Origin: Amphritea sp.
GTDB taxonomy: Bacteria; Pseudomonadota; Gammaproteobacteria; Pseudomonadales; Balneatricaceae
NCBI RefSeq assembly: GCF_016744155.1
Contig: NZ_JADGEW010000014.1
Coordinates: 1-64,000 of the forward strand
Direction: 5' to 3'
DNA length: 64,000 bases
Under the pieces are notes generated by a model, which saw only the letters and a list, made by a program, of their open reading frames with translations, did no database searches and was not told where the DNA came from. Positions 1 through 7,381 of this stretch are shown in pieces (positions within the stretch are counted from its first letter, which is position 1; the number at the start of each line of letters is the position of its first letter). Position numbers and translations under genes: made by a program.

Positions 1-285
1 GCGAATGGTGTCCTGGCACTAACAAAAAACAGAGAGCTTTCATCAAAATCAGAGCAGATGAAAGACAGCATTAATCGAATAAAGAATCAGCCTAAGGAAG
101 TGTGGATGGTTAAATTATGTGACCGAATTACCAACCTACAGCCACCACCTAAGCATTGGGATAAAGCAAAAATAGCTAAATATCAAAATGAAGCCCGGTT
201 TATATTGGAGCAACTCGGCGAGTCTAGTCCGTTTCTTGCCGATCGTTTAAATATAAAAATTGCTAATTATGATCAGTATTTATAG
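1..285 (+). CDS. HD-domain phosphohydrolase, (p)ppGpp-hydrolase-like, C-terminal part
   Basis: The reading frame is open to the left edge of the window, so the gene starts upstream and only its last 94 codons are visible; the ATG at 58 is internal. The segment VWMVKLCDRITNLQ followed by PPP, HW and a helical tail with EARFIL and SPFLADRL matches the C-terminal half of HD-domain hydrolases of the guanosine polyphosphate pyrophosphohydrolase type, where the KLCDRITNL stretch carries the last metal-binding Asp of the HD site. Family role: hydrolysis of nucleotide phosphates, possibly (p)ppGpp. The metal-binding His residues lie outside the window, so activity cannot be judged. No operon partner is visible; a hairpin follows at 318-358. 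Confidence 0.7.
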   Translation, partial: ANGVLALTKNRELSSKSEQMKDSINRIKNQPKEVWMVKLCDRITNLQPPPKHWDKAKIAKYQNEARFILEQLGESSPFLADRLNIKIANYDQYL

Positions 286-317
286 AAAACACGTCCTAAA
301 AAATAGATCCAGCAGAC

Positions 318-358
318 GCGATAAAGGCGAACGCTAAGCCAGGCGTTAGCCTTGTCGC
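318..358. repeat. imperfect hairpin after the HD-domain gene
   Basis: GCGA (318-321), AAGGC (324-328) and AACGC (330-334) pair in order with GCGTT (343-347), GCCTT (349-353) and TCGC (355-358), leaving an 8-nt loop. There is no T-run, so this is not a typical terminator. It recalls the folded recombination site of an integron cassette, but the GTTRRRY core fails (it reads GTTAGCC), so that identity is not supported. Confidence 0.4.
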
Positions 359-395
359 TTATCTTTGACCCTACAAGAAATGTTTGAGTAAAGGT

Positions 396-800
396 ATGAA
401 TGAAAAAAAATTAGCCGGTGCGTGGTCGCTGTTTTCTTCGGTTCAATCTCGGAACGGTATTTCATCTAAAACATTTGGGGATCCGCCGTCAGGTCAAATT
501 CAGTATACGAATGAGGGCCGTATGTCTGCATTTCTAATGGACCCATGTTGGGAAAAAGTGGGCGTTAATGCATCAAAACAAGCCGACTTGTTCTTTTCGT
601 ATGCTGGCCAATGGGAAGTAAAGGGAGATGAAATACATCACTTTGTTGAATTTTGTTCTGCACCGTCAAAGATAGGGACGACTTTTGTTCGGCGTATTCG
701 ATTCAACAATGAAGATGAGATTGAGCTTTCTACAACACCTGAAACATCACCATCAGGAAATGTTTATGAAACAAAGCTCATCTGGAAAAAATTCTCATAA
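396..800 (+). CDS. lipocalin-like domain protein
   Basis: This is a 135-residue single-domain protein. The pattern LAGAWSLFS near the N terminus, then PSGQIQYTNEGRMSAFL, then a strand-rich C-terminal half, fits the lipocalin-like family PF13924, small beta-barrel proteins of unknown ligand. No signal peptide is visible, so it is probably cytoplasmic. I place the start at ATG 396, preceded closely by AAAGG; an in-frame TTG at 384 would add four residues. The gene stands alone between repeats and lacks an obvious promoter. Function is unknown. Confidence 0.6.
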   Translation: MNEKKLAGAWSLFSSVQSRNGISSKTFGDPPSGQIQYTNEGRMSAFLMDPCWEKVGVNASKQADLFFSYAGQWEVKGDEIHHFVEFCSAPSKIGTTFVRRIRFNNEDEIELSTTPETSPSGNVYETKLIWKKFS

Positions 801-825
801 GTATTGTCTCGAATTAATGGGGAAT

Positions 826-851
826 CAATGGGGTCAGAATAATTGATTTGG
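826..851. repeat. possible remnant of a dispersed GGGGTCAGAAT element
   Basis: The string GGGGTCAGAATAATTGATTT resembles a motif I recall as common beside small REP-type transposase genes in proteobacteria. No transposase is present here, so it would be at most a remnant. The identification rests on memory of the motif, not on a comparison. Confidence 0.25.
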
Positions 852-881
852 TGATTTGAATTGTTTCTTCGCTTCTGTCTT

Positions 882-912
882 GTCGGGATTCGTTCCTCAT
901 CCCAACCTACGG
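882..912. repeat. 31-nt REP-like repeat, copy A
   Basis: This copy matches 3863-3893 at 29 of 31 positions, in the same orientation. It contains a short palindrome (GGGAT ... ATCCC) followed by CAACCTACGG. It lies 36 nt before the FNR box of ubiT, so with copy B it brackets the ubiT-ubiVU module. Confidence 0.6.
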
Positions 913-948
913 GGCTCACCTACCCACTGAACCACTGCTCTTAAAAAA

Positions 949-962
949 TTGATAGTCATCAA
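949..962 (+). promoter_or_regulatory. FNR/Anr box and class II promoter of ubiT
   Basis: TTGATAGTCATCAA matches the FNR/Anr consensus TTGAT-N4-ATCAA at every defined position. A -10 element TACTAT lies at 985-990. The centre-to-centre distance from box to -10 is 32 nt, which is what a class II activator site at -41.5 requires, and it predicts a transcript start near 997. The ubiT ATG at 1015 is preceded by AAGGAG. This predicts induction of ubiT when oxygen is low. Confidence 0.8.
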
Positions 963-1014
963 AGGCTAAATAAAGATTTTCCTCTACTATCAGGCATCGA
1001 TTAAGGAGTCTCCC

Positions 1015-1515
1015 ATGACCTCGTTCACTCTGCCTGACCTGGCGCCATCTCGGCTGCTAAAATCTCTACCGACACCTAGTTTCTCTAAGTTTATTCAATT
1101 TACAGAGCCAAAGCTGCCATTTTCCTTGCGGAAAAAAGTGGCGGAGCAGCTGTTAAATTATCTATTCAAAGAGCAGCTTCAGGATGATGAGTTTTATTTT
1201 CTTGAAGGGCAGCAGTTAGGTCTGGAGGTCAGGGATTTAGGTATACAGGTGGCGTTTACCTGCGAGAACGAAAAGCTCGTGGTGCTGCCAGCACAACAAC
1301 CTGATGCCTGGATTAGAGGTGATTCACCCGACTTCATCAAAATGGCCTCTCAGGACGTTGACCCTGACACTTTGTTCTTTCAACGAAAACTGGTTATCGA
1401 AGGTAATACAGAACTCGGTTTAGCTATTAAGAATCTAATGGATAGCGTGGACTGGAGTGAAATGCCGGCGGTGTTCCAGCGTAGTATTCAGTTAGCACAG
1501 CGCTCAACGATTTAG
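1015..1515 (+). CDS. ubiT: UbiT, anaerobic ubiquinone biosynthesis accessory factor
   Basis: This 166-residue protein has an SCP2 sterol/lipid-carrier domain over roughly residues 35-155 (LPFSLRKKVAEQLLNYLF, then a strand-rich region with DPDTLFFQRKLVIEGNTELGL). In E. coli, UbiT (YhbT) binds isoprenoid intermediates and is needed, with UbiU and UbiV, to make ubiquinone without oxygen. Identification is strengthened by the tail-to-tail neighbours ubiV and ubiU. It has its own FNR-type promoter and a clear AAGGAG ribosome site. The length is normal for the family and nothing is missing. Confidence 0.9.
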   Translation: MTSFTLPDLAPSRLLKSLPTPSFSKFIQFTEPKLPFSLRKKVAEQLLNYLFKEQLQDDEFYFLEGQQLGLEVRDLGIQVAFTCENEKLVVLPAQQPDAWIRGDSPDFIKMASQDVDPDTLFFQRKLVIEGNTELGLAIKNLMDSVDWSEMPAVFQRSIQLAQRSTI

Positions 1516-1532
1516 TTGGGCTGGGTAACTCG

Positions 1533-1602
1533 AACAGGAATAAGCTGAAGGCCATACCTCATCTTATTCCTGTGGATTTATTCCTTTAAGCTTATTCCTG
1601 TT
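1533..1602. repeat. inverted and repeated AGGAATAAG motif between ubiT and ubiV
   Basis: AACAGGAATAAGCT (1533-1546) is a perfect 14-nt inverted match of AGCTTATTCCTGTT (1589-1602). A further CTTATTCCTGT lies between them at 1563-1573, and a shorter TTATTCCT follows. The cluster sits between convergent genes and lacks a T-run. It may stop or process both transcripts, or be a small mobile palindrome. Confidence 0.55.
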
Positions 1603-1653
1603 AAGTCGAATCCCATCACTTAGCCGTAATAGGTCGTAGCTGACAGTCGGTTA

Positions 1654-1668
1654 CGCGTCTTAGACGCG
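1654..1668. terminator. short GC-rich hairpin just after the ubiV stop
   Basis: CGCGTC and GACGCG form a perfect 6-bp stem with a 3-nt loop, two bases beyond the ubiV stop codon on the minus strand. There is no U-tract, so it may protect the 3' end of the transcript or assist termination together with the repeats at 1533-1602. Confidence 0.4.
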
Positions 1669-1670
1669 GC

Positions 1671-2621
1671 CTAATCTATCCACTTCATGCCAGGCTCGCC
1701 ATACCAATAGCCATTACACTGGGACTCATTCAGCAGCGGGATACTCGTTGATGAAGGCTTATGTAAACGCTTGGCGAAGCGTTGCACCACGTCAGCCATG
1801 CCTTCCCGCTGAGGGCTAAGGCGCACCAGATCTACCCCGATCTCACGCATCCGTTGTAACTCGTTTTCGAGGTTGTAGTGCTCTCCCGATAACGTCTGAA
1901 TGCCATTGATGATGAAAAGATTATCATCTTCCTGAGATTTCATCGGTATGCCATCGGGGTATTCGATACAGCAAAAATTGCAGTTATCTTTGGGTAGGTT
2001 CTTAAAGCGTGCGGTAAAGCAGCGGGCAGCGTAAGCCAGGGGTAAACAGCCATAAGCAAACACTTCTGTTTCGAGCTCTGGGAAACCACCATCAGCGGTG
2101 GCTTGCTGCAGCAACTCTTCAAGGGTTTGTGCGCCTAACTCTACAGGCATCACCCAGCGTCGCATGCCACTGCTATACAGCTGTTTCAGAACCGGTAAGT
2201 TATAAACGTTAATAGAAGGGCCGGTAACGAAGGGGATGCCTTGTTGACTCAGTAACTGCACGGCGGCCATATCATTGGCCTCGACCATCAGCTCGCCATT
2301 GCTGCAGATACGCCGCAGCATTTTTAGTTCTGATTCGGCTTCAAGCAAAGACAGGGTGGAGAGCACCACTTTTTTACCGCACTGGGTTAACTCCTGCGCT
2401 ATCTCTAACCAATCAGACAGTTTTAGTTCACGCCGTTTAGAGCAGACGGTTTCGCCCAGGTAAATTGTATCTAGTGGCAGCTCTGCCATTTCCGCATAGA
2501 AATTAAAGACATCTTGTTTTGGCCAAAAATATAACATGGGGCCTAATGACAGCTTCATGGCCTTATCGACGCTTTCATTCGCTTGTTGAGGTGCTTGCTT
2601 ATTCACAACCTGATTCATCAT
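1671..2621 (-). CDS. ubiV: UbiV, Fe-S protein of O2-independent ubiquinone hydroxylation
   Basis: This is a U32 peptidase-like protein of 316 residues. In E. coli, UbiU and UbiV form a complex that hydroxylates the ubiquinone ring without O2, taking the oxygen from prephenate. Cysteines 60, 201, 214 and 218 correspond, with a constant offset of 21, to the [4Fe-4S] ligands C39, C180, C193 and C197 of E. coli UbiV; the context ARCFTARF ... CNFCCIEYP is typical. The offset comes from an N-terminal extension: homology begins at Met22 (MKLSLGPML). The upstream start is kept because GGGAGA lies at good spacing before it, whereas Met22 would have a poorly placed site. It follows ubiU with an 11-bp gap, in one operon. 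Confidence 0.93.
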   Translation of the reverse strand: MMNQVVNKQAPQQANESVDKAMKLSLGPMLYFWPKQDVFNFYAEMAELPLDTIYLGETVCSKRRELKLSDWLEIAQELTQCGKKVVLSTLSLLEAESELKMLRRICSNGELMVEANDMAAVQLLSQQGIPFVTGPSINVYNLPVLKQLYSSGMRRWVMPVELGAQTLEELLQQATADGGFPELETEVFAYGCLPLAYAARCFTARFKNLPKDNCNFCCIEYPDGIPMKSQEDDNLFIINGIQTLSGEHYNLENELQRMREIGVDLVRLSPQREGMADVVQRFAKRLHKPSSTSIPLLNESQCNGYWYGEPGMKWID

Positions 2622-2632
2622 GCTATCTCCCG

Positions 2633-3628
2633 TTACTGCCAGCTGCGGTGATAAGCACCGATGGTCGTTGTTGAGCCTTCAGAGAGTTCCAACAGGCCGT
2701 TATTCCACTCAGGGTTTATGTCAAAGTGATCAGGGTTACGCGCCGCCGTATCCAGGGCTTCTCGCCATATACGCACAACCTTAGCGACATAGGCTGGGCT
2801 TCTCTGGCGTCCCTCAATTTTTAACGCCTTAATGCCCATTCGTTTTAACTCAGGAATCAAATTCAACGTATTTAAGCTAGTCGGTTCTTCCATGGCGTGA
2901 TAAACCGAGCCTTCCACATCAAAGCGACCTTTACACAGGGTGGGATAGCCTGCTTTTTCATCTGTTTTGTAGCGGTCAATCAGCACATCATTTAAACGCG
3001 ACTCAAGGCCTGATGCGGTCTCTTGCCAGCGCACCGCTTTTGCCGGAGAGCAGGCACCACAGGTATTAGGCGATTCATCAGTAATATACGAAGAAAGATA
3101 GCAGCGGCCCTCTACCATGATGCAAAGGCTACCAAAGGCAAATACTTCCAGTTCAATCGGGCTATGCTGGGCTAAGTGCTCGACTTGCGCGAGTGACAAT
3201 ACACGAGGTAGTACCGCGCGCTTAATACCGAACTGTTGGTGATAATAAGCGAGGGCTTCATAGTTGGTCGCTGAGCCTTGAACAGAAAGGTGTAGGTTAA
3301 GCGCTGAATGGGTATCCGATGCGTAGCCTAACACCCCCATATCTGCCGCTATTAAGGCATCAACCCCCATATCAGCGGCCAGATCAACCGCGCCTTGCCA
3401 GGCTTTCCACCCGGAAGGCTGCGGATAGGTATTCACAGCACAGAGCACTTTAACGCCATGCTTACGGGCATAATCTATACCTTTCTCAGCCTTGCGTCGG
3501 TCAAAATTAAGGCCTGCAAAATGGCGAGCATTGGTCGCATCTTTAAAACCAAAGTAAACAGCACTAGCACCGTTATCAACGGCTGCTTTTAAGGCAGGAT
3601 AACTTCCGGCAGGACAAATCAACTCCAC
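2633..3628 (-). CDS. ubiU: UbiU, Fe-S protein of O2-independent ubiquinone hydroxylation
   Basis: This U32 family protein of 331 residues partners UbiV. Cysteines 169, 176, 193 and 232 fall at the same residue numbers as the [4Fe-4S] ligands known for E. coli UbiU, and the signature [19 protein letters not shown] is present. The start is a GTG at 3626-3628 with GGAG about nine bases upstream, giving the N terminus MELICPAGS. It is the first gene of the ubiUV operon, whose promoter region holds a perfect FNR/Anr box at 3688-3701. This supports ubiquinone synthesis when O2-dependent hydroxylases cannot work. Confidence 0.95.
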   Translation of the reverse strand: MELICPAGSYPALKAAVDNGASAVYFGFKDATNARHFAGLNFDRRKAEKGIDYARKHGVKVLCAVNTYPQPSGWKAWQGAVDLAADMGVDALIAADMGVLGYASDTHSALNLHLSVQGSATNYEALAYYHQQFGIKRAVLPRVLSLAQVEHLAQHSPIELEVFAFGSLCIMVEGRCYLSSYITDESPNTCGACSPAKAVRWQETASGLESRLNDVLIDRYKTDEKAGYPTLCKGRFDVEGSVYHAMEEPTSLNTLNLIPELKRMGIKALKIEGRQRSPAYVAKVVRIWREALDTAARNPDHFDINPEWNNGLLELSEGSTTTIGAYHRSWQ

Positions 3629-3687
3629 GATCGCATCTCCAACATGTTTCAGAGACGCTAGCCTAACAACGCCAACGAGAGATGTAT

Positions 3688-3701
3688 TTGATAGCCATCA
3701 A
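3688..3701 (-). promoter_or_regulatory. FNR/Anr box of the ubiUV operon
   Basis: TTGATAGCCATCAA is a perfect TTGAT-N4-ATCAA palindrome 60 bp upstream of the ubiU start. At class II spacing the minus strand reads TAGGCT at 3660-3665, a weak -10 that keeps the conserved first, second and last bases, giving a start near 3653. Confidence 0.75.
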
Positions 3702-3862
3702 GCAAAAAATCAGATGAAGTGGTGCACCAGCGGTTTTGTAAAATTAGCCTTTTTTGGTACGCCGAAAATATAGGGGGAAATTGATGTGTTTGATAGTTTG
3801 AGGGGCTAGTGATGGTTTTAACATTAAGGGTTAGAAGAGCAATGACGGCTGTTGGGGCTATT
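3702..3862. other. gene-free stretch upstream of ubiU
   Basis: This 161-bp AT-rich spacer, between the FNR box and the repeat at 3863, has no open frame or structure that I can support. Together with the neighbouring elements it fills the 3629-3993 gap between ubiU and pabB. Confidence 0.5.
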
Positions 3863-3893
3863 GTTGGGATTCGTACCTCATCCCAACCTACGG
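3863..3893. repeat. 31-nt REP-like repeat, copy B
   Basis: An 8-bp palindrome (GTTGGGAT and ATCCCAAC around a 9-nt loop) is followed by CTACGG. It is the near-identical direct partner of copy A at 882-912, which lies on the other side of the ubi module. Confidence 0.65.
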
Positions 3894-3903
3894 AGTAATG
3901 CTT

Positions 3904-3990
3904 TTTCTAGCAAGCGACGCAGTCGCGTCGAGCAACGAGCGAGCGCGAAGCGCGTTCTAGCCACTTTCTTTTTAAGGCGGTCTAGCCACT
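3904..3990. repeat. GC-rich palindromic tract downstream of pabB
   Basis: The tract contains CGACGC/GCGTCG (3914-3919 and 3925-3930), a GAGCGCGAAGCGCG palindrome, and two copies of TCTAGCCACT (3956-3965 and 3981-3990). It is denser in CpG than its surroundings and looks like a small dispersed repeat inserted beside copy B. It lies just past the pabB stop and may take part in 3'-end formation. Confidence 0.45.
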
Positions 3991-3993
3991 GCT

Positions 3994-5385
3994 CTAATCG
4001 CTCTTCATCGTCTTTTCGAGCCCATGAAGCAGGTTGTTAACCTTGTTATAGGTTTCCTGATATTCGGCCGAGGTAATTGAATCTGCGACGATACCACCGC
4101 CAGCCCAGCAATGGATCTTGTCGTTCTGGCAGATCAGTGTACGGATGGTGATGCTGGTATCTAGCTTGCCTGAAAAACTCAGGTAGCCGATTGAACCGCA
4201 ATAAATAGAGCGGCGATGGGGTTCCAGTTCTTCAATGATTTCCATCGCACGGATCTTAGGTGCGCCGGTGATAGAGCCACCGGGGAAACTATGCTCCAAC
4301 AGGCTCAGAGGGTTCTGATCACTGGAAAGCTTACCGGTAATGGTGCTCACCAGATGATGAACATTGGCGTACGATTCAACGGCGAATAGCTTAGGCACTC
4401 TGACGCTGCCGTACTCGCAGGCTTTGCTCACATCGTTACGCATCAGATCGACGATCATCAGATTCTCTGAGCGATCTTTTTCGCTGTCATGCAGTGCAAG
4501 TTTTAGCTGCGCATCTTCTGCCGGATTAGCACCCCGAGGCAGGGTGCCTTTAATCGGCTTGGTGGTCACCCGTCCTTTGTTCACTTCCAGAAACTGTTCC
4601 GGTGAGTGCGACAAAATTGCACCTAACTCGGTTTCTATAAAAGCGGAATAGGGGGTCGGTGCATGTTCGCGCAATTGTTTATAGGCGCTCCAGGGGTCTC
4701 CCTGACAGTCTGCGGTAAAGCGTTGTGAAAAGTTAACCTGGTAGCAATCGCCACCCTGAATATAGTCACTGATACGACTGAGCGAGTGGTGGTACTCCGA
4801 TTCAGTCATATTGCTTTGGAATTTAGTTTTTAGCGTGAAATTGCCATTCTCTTTAACCGGAGGCGCTTGCATCAACTGCAGATAGTGCTGTGCTTCAGCT
4901 TCATCAACCAGGGGAGAAGTGACCAGTACCGTTGTTTGTCGTAGGTGATCGACTACCACTGCCCAGCTGTAGATGCCCACCTGCATATCAGGAAGGTCGA
5001 TATCCTTGGCGGTTTGTTCAGGCAGTGTTTCAAGGCAACGGCCCAGATCGTAAGCGAAGTAGCCTAACAGCCCACCGCAAAACGGCAGCGCTTTAATCTT
5101 CGGTTGTTGGGGAGGCGGGCACTGCTGCTGATACTGCTCAAACACCGTTTGCAGGTGACTGAAAGGATTGCCGCTTAAACTCTCATTACGGGAGCTGCTG
5201 GTAACCTGTGTGACTGTGTCACTGTAGCTGAGCTTGACGACTGGATTTGCTGCGATGATATCGTAACGACCATAGCGCCCAGCGGGTTTGCCGCTGTCGA
5301 GATATACCGGGGCAGAAAAGTGCCGGATACGTTCGAAATAGAGAGTGCTGTTTGCCAGATATAGGAGTGGGAAAAGTCTATACAC
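3994..5385 (-). CDS. pabB: aminodeoxychorismate synthase component I (PabB)
   Basis: PabB converts chorismate, with ammonia supplied by PabA, to 4-amino-4-deoxychorismate for folate synthesis. The N-terminal anthranilate-synthase-I-like region is followed by the chorismate-binding domain with TTKPIKGTLPRG (the Lys of PIKGT is the PabB-specific nucleophile), DLMRNDVSKACEYGSV and GGSITGAPKIRAMEII. I place the start at GTG 5383-5385, preceded by AAGGG at 7-nt spacing, giving 463 residues, close to the E. coli length of 453. An upstream in-frame ATG at 5502 would add 39 residues unlike the family. The gene is monocistronic; pabA is not nearby. Confidence 0.9.
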   Translation of the reverse strand: MYRLFPLLYLANSTLYFERIRHFSAPVYLDSGKPAGRYGRYDIIAANPVVKLSYSDTVTQVTSSSRNESLSGNPFSHLQTVFEQYQQQCPPPQQPKIKALPFCGGLLGYFAYDLGRCLETLPEQTAKDIDLPDMQVGIYSWAVVVDHLRQTTVLVTSPLVDEAEAQHYLQLMQAPPVKENGNFTLKTKFQSNMTESEYHHSLSRISDYIQGGDCYQVNFSQRFTADCQGDPWSAYKQLREHAPTPYSAFIETELGAILSHSPEQFLEVNKGRVTTKPIKGTLPRGANPAEDAQLKLALHDSEKDRSENLMIVDLMRNDVSKACEYGSVRVPKLFAVESYANVHHLVSTITGKLSSDQNPLSLLEHSFPGGSITGAPKIRAMEIIEELEPHRRSIYCGSIGYLSFSGKLDTSITIRTLICQNDKIHCWAGGGIVADSITSAEYQETYNKVNNLLHGLEKTMKSD

Positions 5386-5404
5386 CCGGTAACCCTTAAT
5401 GCTT

Positions 5405-5426
5405 GCCTTTATTAACGAATAAAGGC
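5405..5426. repeat. perfect 9-bp hairpin upstream of pabB
   Basis: GCCTTTATT and AATAAAGGC pair perfectly around the loop AACG, about 20 bp before the GTG start of pabB. In the pabB transcript it would form a leader hairpin close to the ribosome site. A regulatory role is possible but untested. Confidence 0.4.
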
Positions 5427-5617
5427 CGTTATAGATTGCTCGCCACGCTGATCTTAATAGCGGAATATCAGCTTGGCGGAAAAATCGATTGTAGCTAGCC
5501 AATAGACTTAAAGCGAGGTTGATCTCTGTTATTTCGCTCTTTCTCCGCTAGAGAGGGGAATTATCTTGTTCAACAGGATAATATCCACGTTTTAAATAGT
5601 AACCAGAACCATTCGTA

Positions 5618-6481
5618 ATGATGAAACATCCTTATAAGATTACTCAGCATCAGCTTAATCTATCTGACCAGCAGGTTAGTTATCAGTTATATAAGAAAGC
5701 TGGTGAGGGGGCGCCTCGTCGACTGGTGATGTTGCATGGCGCGGGCGTGGCCGGAGAATATACCTGGTCTGCGATAGCGATGATGTTAACCCAGTGGGAT
5801 GAAATTCTGATTCCCGATCAACGTGGTACCGGTAATACCCGCTATCCCGATGGTAAAGAGTATTCGTTTACGGTGAATGAACTGGTTAATGATATCAGTG
5901 CACTGGTGGACCATCTTGGCTGGTGGCAGTTTGATCTGGCAGGTTACTCCATGGGCGGAATGGTCTCGCTGCTTTATAAACAGCGCTATCATGATCGGGT
6001 CAAAAAGCAGTATCTATTGGAAGCGGCGGTACTTGATCGCCCCAGTTGGGAATCGACTGTGAATTTGCGTCATCAGTTTAGTACTGCCGCGGAGCAACTT
6101 AAAGGTAATCAGGCAGAAACGGGAATCAAAGGTTTTCTCGATACTATTTCGCCAAACCGAAAAGTCGCTCCTCAGGCCGAGTTGTTGACAATCCAGCGAC
6201 TTGCCGAGCGGCCCTTAGGTTTTGCAAACGCGCTTAATTGCGTCACTGATGCTATTAACAGCATCGATAGGGAAGCATTGGTGGCTGCTCAGGGTGATGT
6301 CAGCAGTTTTATTGGCGGGCATAGTGTTGACCTGATGCATCAGTATCAGCGAGACCTTGCAGAACGGCTGCCTAACTGGCATTACTTCCTGGTGGCTGGC
6401 ACGGATCACTCACTCCCATTTCAAAAACCGCGTCAGATCTCCCGTATTATGGACCAGGAACTGATACGTTTCCTCGCTTGA
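5618..6481 (+). CDS. alpha/beta-fold hydrolase
   Basis: This 287-residue hydrolase has the usual order of motifs: oxyanion-loop LHGAG at residues 39-43, PDQRGTGNT, nucleophile elbow GYSMGG with Ser111, and the catalytic His in GTDHSLPF near residue 267. No signal peptide is present. The substrate is unknown; the fold covers esterases, C-C hydrolases and prolyl iminopeptidases. It stands alone, divergent from pabB, and is closed by a strong terminator at 6504-6528. Confidence 0.75.
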   Translation: MMKHPYKITQHQLNLSDQQVSYQLYKKAGEGAPRRLVMLHGAGVAGEYTWSAIAMMLTQWDEILIPDQRGTGNTRYPDGKEYSFTVNELVNDISALVDHLGWWQFDLAGYSMGGMVSLLYKQRYHDRVKKQYLLEAAVLDRPSWESTVNLRHQFSTAAEQLKGNQAETGIKGFLDTISPNRKVAPQAELLTIQRLAERPLGFANALNCVTDAINSIDREALVAAQGDVSSFIGGHSVDLMHQYQRDLAERLPNWHYFLVAGTDHSLPFQKPRQISRIMDQELIRFLA

Positions 6482-6503
6482 ACCGTCTTAAACGACTAGA
6501 CTT

Positions 6504-6528
6504 AAAGCCCCGGTAACGGGGCTTTTTT
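6504..6528 (+). terminator. Rho-independent terminator of the hydrolase gene
   Basis: AAAGCCCCG and CGGGGCTTT pair perfectly around GTAA and are followed by a T-run. Confidence 0.85.
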
Positions 6529-6600
6529 GTATTCACAATGCCAATAAGGGCATACCCCTATACTTTTGTAGTATGTTGACAACTTTTGTCTTTAGTCGTG

Positions 6601-6629
6601 TTGACGATACGCTTATTGGGCTGTATTGT
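6601..6629 (+). promoter_or_regulatory. candidate sigma-70 promoter of the methylcitrate operon
   Basis: TTGACG (6601-6606) and TATTGT (6624-6629) are separated by exactly 17 bp. The predicted start, near 6636, lies just before the palindrome at 6644-6657. Confidence 0.5.
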
Positions 6630-6643
6630 TACTCTAAGATTCA

Positions 6644-6657
6644 GATTGTCGACAATC
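6644..6657. promoter_or_regulatory. palindromic operator for the GntR regulator
   Basis: GATTGTCGACAATC is a perfect 14-bp palindrome, 16 bp before the regulator's ATG and just downstream of the predicted transcript start. It resembles operators of FadR-subfamily GntR repressors (TTGTCGACAA-like cores), so autorepression of the operon is the simplest reading. A partial match, TGTCGACA, lies at 8360-8367 between prpB and prpC. Confidence 0.6.
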
Positions 6658-6673
6658 CAGAGAGAAGGTTGTA

Positions 6674-7378
6674 ATGACACAGATCATAGAAACAGCAGAT
6701 AGTCCGAGTGAGTTACGCACCCTTGCAGATAAAGTCTGTGAGCAGCTGGTAACAGCGATTGTTCGGGGTGATATCCCGCCGGGTCAGAAGATTAGTGAGC
6801 CAGAACTTGCGCGTACTTACGGTATTAGCCGAGGGCCTCTTCGCGAAGCTATTCGTCACCTTGAAGGTTTGCGTCTGGTTGTACGCATTCCTCATGTCGG
6901 TGCCCGGGTTGTATCGCTGACGCCAGAAGAGCTGGTTGAGATCTATCGTATTCGTGAAGCGCTTGAAGGCATGGCTTGTCGCCTGGCGGCTGAGAATATG
7001 TCGACAGCTGAGATACAAGGCTTACGTGAGCTGCTGTATCAACACGAAAAAAATATTGAAGAAATAGATGGTCGTGCCTACTTTCAGAAAGAGGGCGATC
7101 TGGATTTTCACTACCGAATTGTTCAATCCAGCAAGAACATCAAATTGTTTGAACTGCTGGGTGGCGAACTTTATCACTTGGTACGTATGTACCGATATCA
7201 ATTTAGCGTTGCCAAATCACGTCCGCAGCACGCCTTGAAGGAACATCATCGTATTCTTGATGCGATAGAAGAAAGGGATGGCGAGCTGGCGGAAATGTTG
7301 ATGCGTCGCCATATAGGCAGGGCGCGTCGAAATATTGAAGAACGTCTTAATCCAAAGAACAAAGAAGAGAGGGAGTAA
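6674..7378 (+). CDS. GntR-family (FadR subfamily) regulator of the methylcitrate operon
   Basis: This 234-residue protein has an N-terminal winged helix-turn-helix (LADKVCEQLVTAIVRGDIPPG, then LARTYGISRGPLREAIRHLE) and a C-terminal FCD ligand domain (EIYRIREALEGMACRLAA, DFHYRIVQSS, HHRILDAIEERD). It is the first gene of the operon, with prpB starting three bases after its stop. In many gammaproteobacteria a regulator of this type controls prpBC-acnD-prpF and senses a methylcitrate-cycle intermediate. The palindrome just upstream suggests autorepression. AGAGAAGG serves as ribosome site. Confidence 0.88.
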   Translation: MTQIIETADSPSELRTLADKVCEQLVTAIVRGDIPPGQKISEPELARTYGISRGPLREAIRHLEGLRLVVRIPHVGARVVSLTPEELVEIYRIREALEGMACRLAAENMSTAEIQGLRELLYQHEKNIEEIDGRAYFQKEGDLDFHYRIVQSSKNIKLFELLGGELYHLVRMYRYQFSVAKSRPQHALKEHHRILDAIEERDGELAEMLMRRHIGRARRNIEERLNPKNKEERE

Positions 7379-7381
7379 TCC

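Noticed and set aside
5386-5502. N-terminal extension of PabB
   Set aside because: The 39 extra residues do not resemble PabB, while the GTG at 5385 has a well-placed AAGGG.
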